Shown here in pieces: positions 36,335 to 45,473 of a stretch of 64,000 bases of DNA; position 1 is the stretch's first letter, and each line of letters begins with the position of its first letter. The stretch comes from Epinephelus fuscoguttatus. Its lineage: Eukaryota; Chordata; Actinopteri; Perciformes; Serranidae. The position numbers and the translations under genes were made by a program. The DNA lies in NCBI RefSeq assembly GCF_011397635.1, contig NC_064771.1, positions 9,425,379 through 9,489,378 of the forward strand. Direction: 5' to 3'. The notes below the pieces were generated by a model. That model worked only from the letters and a program-made list of their open reading frames with translations, had not been told where the DNA came from and did no database searches.

Positions 36335-36980
36335 GGCTCCTGTTTTCCCATGTTTTTTATGTCTAAGTGACTACTGGGAACAAGAATAAGATGCTTTTTA
36401 AAACCAGAAATAGCCCCAAAATCACTAACATCAAACCCACCAGACTTCATTTAAAGAAACAGCAATTTCATCATTGTAAAACACACTTTATACAAAGTGA
36501 ACAGAAACAAAATAAAACCCACAAACGCCATCTTGGTTCATCTTTCCACTGTTCCAACAATCACCAGCTCTGGTTTGGTGGAAATAAACCCTTAATTCAC
36601 CCAGTTAGATGTGAAAATACGTTGTCTCTATACACACTAAAATTACTATTTATTTAAATGGAGTCTGGTGACTTTAGTGATGGTGTTTTGGGGGGTTGTT
36701 TCTGGTTAAACAAAAAGGATCTTACTCTTTATCATAAAGGTATATTTCTGTGGGGATCCTCTGCATAATGTCACTTGAAATAATAATCTGAGCCTGTCAG
36801 TGGCGAAAACAAGCACTTTGAGTGGACGTAAATTGAGGGTGCAAACATGCCCTGAGTGGTTACATGACAGCCTGTTTAATGGCCGCCAGCTGCAGCCCTC
36901 TCACTCAATACTGGACCAAATTTCAAAACTGATGTTCGCATTAGTCACTTAGACACAAAACTATGTATAGAATAGCCTAC
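36335..36980. mobile_element. MITE with CCTATTTTCCCAT ends, copy 2
   Basis: Left end ggctcctgttttcccatg with 'tgtctaagtgac', right end 'gtcacttagacacaaaac'; the body repeats 'gtttctggttaaacaaaaag' and 'ctgtggggatcctctgcat' from the copy at 25908. Intergenic, downstream of mrpl38. Confidence 0.65.
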
Positions 36981-37225
36981 ACCCATTAAACCACTAACAT
37001 CCTTTCACAACCAAGCCATCATAGTTTTGGGCAAGAAACCACAAAGATTTCATCATTGCAGCATCCTGAAAAAGGACTGACAATTTCATTAATTAATCCA
37101 GTCTCATGCTTACATTTAAATGCCATCTAGCTCCACCCATTTTCAGCACCTTCATAACTAGACTTCACTATACTGACACTAACACCTGAAGCACAACAGA
37201 GGGATTTTGTAAAATCAGATGCTGT

Positions 37226-38071
37226 ATGGCAAGCCGTTTTAACATTTAATCACTAAGTCCGACTATCCGGAATTGCCATTATAGATATCTATAACATCAT
37301 TTTGACTAGTAGTAATGCCATTGTGACTAGTATGAATTTTAATTTAAGATATCTGTAACGTCATTCTGACTAGTCAAAACTGAATTACAGATATCTGTAA
37401 CGTCATTTTGACTAGTCAAAACTGAATTACAGATATCTATGACGTCATTCTGACTAGTCAAAACTACAGTTACAGATATCTGTAATTCAGTTTTGACTAG
37501 TAAGATTCAAACTATTTTTGCCATTCATGTGTATGGGGTTTGTCATTATAGATATCTACAATTACATTATGACTATCTATAATTCCAGTTGTAGATATCT
37601 ACAACGTCATTTTGACTAGTCATAATTCGAATTCAGGATATCTACAACATCATTTTGACTATCTGAAACTCAATTCAAGATATCTAGAAAGGACCATGTA
37701 GATATCTTCATTTGATGATAATTAAAGATATCTTGAACTTGAATTATGACTAGTCAAAATTAAATTGTAGATATCTCAAACTGGAATTACAGATATCCAC
37801 AATTCATTTGCAGATATCCGCAATAACAATTGCAGATATCCGCAACTACATTGGAGATATCTGTAATGACAAACCCCATACACATGAATGGCAAAAATAG
37901 TTTGAATCTTACTAGTCAAAACTGAATTACAGATATCTGTAATTAGAGTTTTGACTAGGCAAAATCTGATTACAGATATCTTGAATCAGAGTTTTGACTA
38001 GGCAAAATTATGTTGCAGATATCAGTAATGAATATCCAGTCTAGCGATTAAATGTTAAAACGGCTTGCCAT
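37226..38071. mobile_element. GATATC-rich transposon with 9-bp target-site duplication
   Basis: The terminal inverted repeats are atggcaagccgttttaacat and (at the right) atgttaaaacggcttgccat, continuing to 'taatcrctag'-like sequence. AGATGCTGT occurs immediately outside both ends (37217-37225 and 38072-38080), a perfect 9-base duplication. The interior has 19 copies of GATATC and many ACTAGT sites in a loose array of 35-45-base units (ttgactagtcaaaactgaat, 'tacagatatctgtaa'). A nested inverted pair lies at about 37485-37556 and 37866-37940 (ccattcatgtgtatggggtt against aaccccatacacatgaatgg). No ORF. A 9-base duplication is typical of Mutator-like elements, but the family is unconfirmed. Confidence 0.88.
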
Positions 38072-38533
38072 AGATGCTGTGTGATTTTCTCTGCACATTC
38101 TGCATTCTCAATTCAAGGCACAGCCAGAGTAAACTGGTTTGGGCCAACTTTTTTTCCTTGTACATATCATCATCCTTACAAATATATTTTTTCCATAGTG
38201 GTCTGAAGAGGAAGGATATCTCTTAAATGTCCTTACTTTCCCCTCTTCTTATGGATCTTCCTCACTGTTTGGACCTAACCTGACACTCTGTTTCATATTA
38301 GGATTGCTCCTTAACATAAATCCACGACAAATAATGTTAAATAACTATGTAAAGCTTTCTCATAGTTTTACAGTCAATGCGTATTGCATTTGACACATGA
38401 AGGGCTGTATCTCATCTAACACTCTCTGAGGAGAGAGCCAATTAGAGCTGATCAGCCACAGCTGTGCCACCTGCATGAGGGTTTTTGACCCGGCATGCTG
38501 AACAGCAAACACTTTCTCTTGGTGACTGAAGCA

Positions 38534-40885
38534 ATGGGAGCTGTGTGGGCATTGCTGTTTTGTCTGCTGACTGTTTGGCTTGTCAAAGGTTTCTATGTTT
38601 CTTCTGTTTGAAGCTTGTGTTTAAGAAACTGGTGGTGGAGTATACCAAATGTAGAGTGAGGCTAATAACTCATTCCTGAATTGTTGTTTAGCTGTAACAA
38701 GTTTGTGATGAGTGCCATCACACAGCAAAAACATTTGATTAACCTCAACTGCACTGTTTATAGGCTCTTGTTTGCCAGTTGGTGGCACAAATGAAGGACT
38801 TGATGCGCTGCAGAGGAGAATAAGAGGTAAGAACAGCAGTGATAGAAGCTATATGGAGATACTTTCTGATATTAATGTATTTTTTTCTTACACTCCAGAT
38901 GTGTCTCCCAATGATATCTCCATAAAGAAGGCCCTTGCACTTCTCCAGTCAATGGAGACCATGTTGGAGCATAATGCTAAAGAAGGTGAGCAGGCTCTGT
39001 GAAACCCTATCAGACAAATGAAAGCATGTGTGGTTTCAAGTTGTTGCTTTGTTTGGATACTGGAATTCCAACTGTGTCTAAAGCTGCACTGATGATACAA
39101 TGGCAGGTATACAGCTGCTATGGCTAATTAAAACCATGCAATTCTATTACAGTACAGGTCTACCTGCTTGCTGTATGTTTATTTGTTCTGTCATGTTGTA
39201 ATAAAACGAACCCCACTGAACTGACAACCAGTGTTAAATCTTTCCGCTCAGCTTTAAAATCAGTTTTTAAAGCAATGTTTTTGAGTAATGAATTCTTACA
39301 GTAGTGTAAAAGTCTAGAAAATGAACATCACTAAATTTCTTTCTGTTCTAAATTGTCTAGTGAATGTCTTTCAGTACAATTGGAAACCAATGAAGTGGAA
39401 GCTGAGGCATCAGTCGGTCACGTGAAACTTGTACAACAGACTGGACCAAAAGAGCTCAAAACTCAGAAAGATGACTACAGTTCACACATGGCAAACGGCA
39501 GCATGACTCCACCGGCCAGCTACCACCACAACAATGTAACTATAGCCAATGGCTTGAGGAGCAACAACGTGACTGCGGCCAGCGACCAGGAAAGAGGCAA
39601 CGTGACTGCGGCCAGCGACCAGGAAAGAGGCAACGTGACTGCGGCTAGTGACCAGGAGAGCGGCAACGTGACTGCGGCCAGCGACGAGGAGAGCGGCAAC
39701 GTGACTGCGGCTAGTGACCAGGAGAGCGGCAACGTGACTGCGGCCAGCGACCAGGAGAGCGGCAACGTGACTGCGGCTAGTGACCAGGAGAGCGGCAACG
39801 TGACTGCGGCCAGCGACCAGGAAAGCGGCAACGTGACTGCGGCCAGTGACCAGGAGAGCGGCAACGTGACTGCGGCCAGCGACCAGGAAAGCGGCAACGT
39901 GACTGCGGCCAGTGACCAGGAGAGCGGCAACGTGACTGCGGCCAGCGACCAGGAGAGCGGCAACGTGACTGCGGCCAGCGACCAGGAGAGCGGCAACGTG
40001 ACTGCGGCTAGTGACCAGGAGAGCGGCAACGTGACTGCGGCCAGCGACCAGGAAAGCGGCAACGTGACTGCGGCCAGTGACCAGGAGAGCGGCAACGTGA
40101 CTGCGGCCAGTGACCAGGAAAGCGGCAACGTGACTGCGGCTAGTGACCAGGAGAGCGGCAACGTGACTGCGGCCAGCGACCAGGAAAGCGGCAACGTGAC
40201 TGCGGCCAGTGACCAGGAAAGCGGCAACGTGACTGCGGCCAGCGACCAGGAGAGCGGCAACGTGACTGCGGCTAGCGACCAGGAGAGCGGCAACGTGACT
40301 GTGGCTAGCGACGAGGAGAGCGGCAATGTGACTGCGGCCAGCGACCAGGAGAGCGGCAACGTGACTGCGGCTAGCGACCAGGAGAGCGGCAACGTGACTG
40401 CGGCTAGCGACGAGGAGAGCGGCAATGTGACTGCGGCCAGCGATCAGGAGAGCCGCAACGTGACTGCGGCCAACGACCAGGAAAGCGGCAACGTGACTGC
40501 GGCCAGTGACCAGGAAAGCGGCAACGTGACTGCGGCCAGCGACCAGGAGAGCGGCAACGTGACTGCGGCTAGCGACCAGGAGAGCGGCAACGTGACTGTG
40601 GCTAGCGACGAGGAGAGCGGCAATGTGACTGCGGCCAGCGACCAGGAGAGCGGCAACGTGACTGCCACCAATGACAATGGAGCTGTTGATGAAGTCACAG
40701 AGAAGGGACCTGACCATGTCAACAGCAGCAACGTGACAGAGGCCAGCGATGATGGAGCTGTTAATGAAGCCGCAGAGATGGGACCTGAAAGTGGCGCAGC
40801 TGTGACAAAAATGAGTGGAGTTGGAGCTAAAACTCCAAAACTGATCACGAACTCGCACGGTCATGGAGAGCCCAAGTTAAAGTAG
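38534..40885 (+). CDS. Secreted N-glycosylation-repeat protein, hyosophorin-like candidate
   Basis: Four exons join in frame: 38534-38588, 38764-38826, 38899-38985 and 39375-40885, encoding about 571 residues. Exon 1 is a signal peptide (MGAVWALLFCLLTVWLVKG). Exons 2-3 encode a short non-repeat segment (CLPVGGTNEGLDALQRRIRD, SIKKALALLQSMETMLEHN). Exon 4 has an acidic spacer, then 33 tandem units of 11 residues with consensus NVTAASDQESG, each with one Asn-Val-Thr sequon. Two longer degenerate units (NVTATNDNGAVDEV, NVTEASDDGAVNEA) and a C-terminal tail ending GEPKLK follow. The exon-4 acceptor at 39375 was chosen because it alone keeps the frame with exon 3. I do not recognise the non-repeat parts. 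Signal peptide plus acidic Ala/Ser/Asp/Thr glycopeptide repeats is the plan of hyosophorins, the polyprotein glycoproteins of fish egg cortical alveoli; that function is inference. Mucin-like or other secreted repeat proteins are alternatives. Confidence 0.8.
39566..40654 (+). repeat. 33 x 33-bp coding minisatellite
   Basis: Exactly 1089 bases, i.e. 33 units of 33 bases, in frame with the glycoprotein reading frame. Unit variants are seen: first two end DQERG; units 4, 23, 26 and 32 have DEESG; units 23 and 32 have NVTV; one has ESR and one AAND. Synonymous changes (gccagc/gctagt, gagagc/gaaagc) alternate. Because the unit has no stop in several frames, long antisense ORFs appear opposite it; these are not genes. 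Confidence 0.95.
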
Positions 40886-40972
40886 GGAATACATGTGAGG
40901 AACCATGTAAGAGCTCATTCTGAATGCAAGATGTTTCATTCGGCACGTACCTGCTTTTATCTCTCTGCTTTA

Positions 40973-40978
40973 AATAAA
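40973..40978 (+). terminator. Polyadenylation signal of the glycorepeat gene
   Basis: AATAAA in ctttaaataaaaccc, 88 bases after the stop codon; a compact 3' UTR supports this being a real transcribed gene. Confidence 0.7.
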
Positions 40979-42355
40979 ACCCTAAACTGATGTTTGTTTC
41001 CTTATTTCTCCATGGGGATGGGAAGATTTAAATGGGTCTAGCATAAGTTGTGGTTCACTTAGTAGGGCAGCTAAATGCAAAATTGTTCAGAAACTACCAT
41101 TTGCCAAATGGAAATCCAACATGTCTGCCTTTTAAGATGGCCACCAAATGTGTGGCTTTGAACAATTGCCAAGGTTTATTCTTTTATAATTGTAAGCACT
41201 TTCTGGTATGGAATACAACCAGGTTTATGATAACTGCCCTACAGCTAGCCTTATCGTTCACTCCAGTATCCTTCCAGTCCTGTGGCTCAGCTCTCGTGCT
41301 GGCACAGCCTGTTAATTCAGGTGTGGCTATCAAACTGACATGGGGACATGCATAGCTGCAGATACATACATGTATTGAACCCTTCTGCAACGCATCATTG
41401 TAGTGAAGAAATGAGGCCAAACGTAGCAATCCACTTTAACTCAGTGCATAAAGACGTGATTCACGTTTATAGGTAACAAGATGTAACCCTTATCCTAACC
41501 TTAACCACCTCTTAACAACTTTGTAGCTAGCTAAATACTAAGCATTTTTTTCAGGGGGCTGATCCTGGACTGATGTGTAGGTATGTTGGGTGCATCATGT
41601 ATCTGGTGGGGTCACATAGGTGCTACAGCTACACCTACTCAGACATGGGAGCTGATTAGATATCCTTTAGGACACTTAGCAGTGATGTCACCAGTGTGCT
41701 CTGGTCTTGAATGACATTCACTCATAACTACCACTGACGGTTAATTCTAAAATGGCTGTGCAAAATTTGGTTTGTTTATCTCAGAATTTACACTTGGCTG
41801 TCTCACTATTTGTGAATGTCCCTGGAGAACAAGGGGCCTTTCCCAAACCACCCCATACACCCTCTCCCTACCCACTTTCATTCCATATCCATGTTCACAT
41901 GGAGGATCTGCCACACTGAGTGCCATCCCAAAACAACTAGTGGGGAGTGGAAGTGAGTTATAGAACCCTCTGTACAAACAAAGTTCCACTTCAGAAATGC
42001 CTTCATTCTTGGTGCCATAGATTCAACAAGGTGCTGGAAACATTCCTCAGAGATTTTGGTCCATATTGACATGATAGCATTACGCAGTTGCTTCAGATTT
42101 GTCGGCTGCAAACCAATGATACAAATCTCCTATTCCACCACATCCCAAAGGTGCTCTACTGGATTGAGATCTGGTGACTGCGGAGGCCATTGGAGCACAG
42201 TGAACTCATTGTCATGTTCAAGAAACCAGTTTGAGATGATTAGAGCTTTGTGACATGGTGCGTTATCCTGCTGGAAGTAGCCATCAGAAGATGGGTACAC
42301 TGTGGTCATAAAGGGATGGACATGGTCAGCAACAATACTCAGGTAGGCTGTATGG

Positions 42356-43679
42356 TAAAGCTATGGTCTACATTTAGAAAGACTGATCATTATTATTAAC
42401 ATCATTTAGATGGTTGGTTATGGCCCAATAGTGCTAGCTACACAATGTGAAGAGCAAAAGGAACTAAAAAAAAAAGTCCATATTCTCTGGCGGCTGCAGG
42501 CCTGCAAAGAATTGACCAATCACAGCCATCCGGTCCGCATGGGAGTTACTCCTTGCTCAAATTTGCACTCTCTCTCTCTCTCTTACCCTCCATCCAGTCC
42601 CCTCACTCCATTTTGACTCTTCTCTGCTCCTCGTCCTGCTTCGTCCCAACCCCCCTCTGCATTTGAAAGTACTAGTGGTTTGTAAGGCCCTGAGCGATTC
42701 AGCTACACGAGTTTCGATATGGAAAATAAAGAGAGCAATAGCAGCAAGCGGCCTCTGCTTGCCCCACCGGCAAAGGCCGAAAGGAAGCGCAAGTCTGCCT
42801 CTGAAAAGGCAGAAACGAAGAGGAAATGCGACAAACTGAGGGCTCAAAGCAGAGTAAACATCGGGTCATCCTTTGACCGATGGAGAAAGCTCCGGCAAGA
42901 TCTGGGCCTGAAAAGTGATGCTGATACAACGGAGTTTTTGTTGAACAGGTAATATTTCGTTTTAATTGTGGATGTTGTGACACAGATAGTCTCGCTCACC
43001 TGGGCCGACTCTCACTTTGAGATTGGAGGAAAAAACGCTCCGGCTGCTTGTATTTCTTTCAACCAATCACAATCGTTTTGGGCGGTGCCACAGCAACAGT
43101 GCACTTGCAAAAATACTGCCGGGGGGAAACAGGTTTTGGTGTAACATGCCCACAAAAATATCGCCTACAGGACGCGAACCATGGCAGAAAAATGGCTACA
43201 TTCCCGCAAGATCAAACACCGCAAAAGTTAGTAAAGGACATGTTGAAAACGGTTGAAAACTGCTACACAACCGGAGGTGGTAGGGTGGGACTTAAGCGGG
43301 TGGCTCGTTCCGCCAAATGAGAGGCTGATCTATGCAGCGAACTTCCGCCGACTCAGCCTATGACACAGATAACTGTATGCCAATGCTGGCTTATGACTGT
43401 GAAAGCTGCCGTTAGTTCTTTGTGTGGTTAGACGGCATCGAAACATGTTTTGTCTGCAATATTGTCAACACTTGTTTACTTGTTCGACGGAGACGTTAGC
43501 CTTACTTTTAGCATTGTAAGCTAAAATTGCTATCATGTTTACACATTGTCACATCAGCGTGTTTATGTGTCGTTAGGAGGGGAGGGATCATGGAGCACAG
43601 AGTGAGGGGTGTGTTTGTGGGGGGGGATGCTTTTTTCAAATCTTTCTCATTGTCTTTCTAAACGTAGACCATAGCTTTA
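42356..43679. mobile_element. 1.3-kb TIR element inserted in the Tc1 copy, carrying an exon-like ORF
   Basis: Its ends are inverted: left taaagctatggtctacattt agaaagac and right (reversed) taaagctatggtctacgttt agaaagac. It interrupts the Tc1 transposase between the codons for EHHL and TAYLSI. Inside are a (ct)n tract near 42571-42582, a start codon at 42719 opening a 78-codon frame that ends at a GT donor, and a GC-richer stretch to 43320. No transposase is seen. A clean target duplication could not be fixed. Confidence 0.75.
42719..42952 (+). CDS. Exon-like ORF inside the inserted element
   Basis: Starts MENKESNSSKRPLLAPPAKA, is lysine/arginine-rich (ERKRKSASEKAETKRKCDKL), then RVNIGSSFDRWRKLRQDLGL and SDADTTEFLLNR, followed at once by gtaatatt, a fair donor site. 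From memory the pattern FxRWRxLRxxxGLKSDAxxAxFLLxxY recurs near the N-terminus of uncharacterised, often repeat-associated fish proteins that continue into domains encoded by later exons. No second exon is identifiable here. It may be the first exon of the element's own gene, now deleted, or a captured host exon. The basic stretch suggests nuclear location. Confidence 0.35.
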   Translation: MENKESNSSKRPLLAPPAKAERKRKSASEKAETKRKCDKLRAQSRVNIGSSFDRWRKLRQDLGLKSDADTTEFLLNR

Positions 43680-44450
43680 AATGATGCTCAATTAGTACTA
43701 AGGGGCCCAAAGTGTGCCAAGAAAATATCCCCCACACCATTACACCACCACCACCAGCCTGAACCGTTGATACAAGGCAGGATGGATCCATGCTTTCATG
43801 TTGTTCATGTCAAATTCGGACCCTACCATCTGAATGTCACAGCAGAAATCGAGACTCATCAGACCATGCAACGTTTTTCCAGTCGTCTATTGTCCAATTT
43901 TGGTGAGCCTGTGCAAATTGTAGCCGCAGTTTATTGTTCTTAGCTGACAGGAGTTGTCCTCTGCTGGTGTAGCCCATCTGCTTCAAGGTTCGACGTGTTG
44001 TTCTTTCAGAGATGGCCCTCTGCATACCTTTGTTGTAATAAGGGGGTTTTTGAGTTACTGTTGCCTTTCTATCATCTTGAATCAGTCTGGCCATTCTCCT
44101 CTGACCTCTGGCATCAACAAGGCATTTTTTGACCATCCTCTGTAAACCCTAGAGATGGTTGTGCATGAAAATCCCAGAAGATCAGCAGTTTCTGAAATAC
44201 TCAGCCTAGCCTGTGTGACCAATGGCTAATTAGCTGTTTCCGTTAATGAGCAGTTGAACAGGTTTATCCAATAAAGCATGATAAATGACATATCAGTTGT
44301 CAGAGACTGTAACTAATCCTGCCTGCCATGTTAAAACAATTTAATAATTTTGATGCAATAAAAAGTGATCTGTGTTTAAATATCCCTATCACAAAAAGTA
44401 TAATAATTGTAATCCAGAATCATCTATTGATTTAGACCCATCATGTAGGA

Positions 44451-44942
44451 CAGGCATGTCTAAAGTCCAGCCAATGGTGGCCCATATATTTTAAACAGCT
44501 GGCGGCTTGTCTTTTAAAATATACAATATGTGGCCCACCAAACAATATTGGTTAATCAAGCAAGTTTACTTTGCATTTTTTTCATTCACCTCATGATGGC
44601 AGGACTATCATACAGTTTGGAGACATTGTCCAAGTAGAAACTATGCAGGAGGGACTGATGTGTTTTTGTAAACAGGTGGTAAACCAAAGCAAACTAACGG
44701 TTAACAGCAGACCAGACATTTCCTGTTAGGTATTCGACATGGCCACAGCAAAGAAGTGTAAAGTCAGCAGTGAGAGTCGCTGCTTTTAGGAGTTGTGGAA
44801 AGTTTAATATATTTTCACTGAATGATCGAACAGTTGCTTTAGTTTCATTTGTGTGTTTTTTTTTAATAACACATAATGTGAGAAGCAGCTGTTTTCACAT
44901 AATCTGATCTGGCCCCCATTTAAAAAAGTTTGGACACTCTTG
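44451..44942. mobile_element. hAT-type MITE with 8-bp target-site duplication
   Basis: Ends caggcatgtctaaagtccag and (reversed) caagagtgtccaaacttttt are the usual hAT CAGG-GTGTCCAAA pattern. ATGTAGGA stands on both sides (44443-44450 and 44943-44950), a perfect 8-base duplication typical of hAT. Non-coding, 492 bases. Confidence 0.88.
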
Positions 44943-45027
44943 ATGTAGGAAATCTAAGCTAACAGTAGTAAATAGCAACAGTGGGAAAAGCTACTCAGAA
45001 ACAGAAATATAAAGATATAAGTCACAC

Positions 45028-45033
45028 TTTATT
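45028..45033 (-). terminator. Candidate polyadenylation signal of fdxr
   Basis: AATAAA on the minus strand (tttatt in cacactttattttgta), about 440 bases past the fdxr stop codon. Confidence 0.45.
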
Positions 45034-45473
45034 TTGTATAAAACATACTGATCATATGAAATTTGAGTGCAAATAGCATATAACATAATTCAGCCACCAC
45101 TTAGTTTTTACTCTTTAACATACATACAGTATATTACAGCACACAATGGGTTCATGATTAACAGCATCCTTTAGAGCGTCCTGTTCATTTGAGGCTAGTG
45201 CAACAGGAAACCACAGGTCAGTCTTTCAGTGCTTTAGACTGGTACTGTTGAAGATAGATACCAACTGAAAGACAATGAGGCAAAAACTTTAGGGGTTCTA
45301 CAGTACCAACTAGCTTTTAATGTGTTTCCGTGTGTACAATATGAATAAAGTCCATGTTCTTTTCTGTACCCATTGTGTTCAGTCATTGGTCCCCATCAGT
45401 ATGGTAACTGCTGTTATTTTTTACACTGCAGCAGTGACTCAGTCTTTACCCGTCAACAGTTTCTTATCATCAG

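Larger units (their letters stand above)
41990..44235 (-). mobile_element. Tc1-like transposon, decayed and split by an insertion
   Basis: On the minus strand the 5' half (about 44235-43680) gives SISETADLLGFSCTTISRVY, TRRTLKQMGYTSRGQLLSAK and NWTIDDWKNVAWSDESRFLL, i.e. the HTH and first part of the DDE domain. The 3' half (about 42355-41990) gives YPSSDGYFQQDNAPCHKALI, FTVLQWPPQSPDLNPVEHLW and LKQLRNAIMSIWTKISEECF. The halves are separated by the element at 42356-43679. There is a frame change after the HTH (VYREW-type motif) and a stop after EHLWDVVE, so the transposase is inactive. Exact termini were not resolved. Confidence 0.85.

Noticed and set aside
39566-40654. CRISPR-like array (regular direct repeats)
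   Set aside because: Units are directly abutting with no spacers, are coding, and sit in a spliced vertebrate gene.
39482-40864. Long antisense ORFs (up to 460 codons) opposite the 33-bp array
   Set aside because: They arise because the 33-base unit lacks stops in several frames of both strands; they have no splice, start or poly(A) context, and the plus-strand frame joins properly to a signal-peptide exon.
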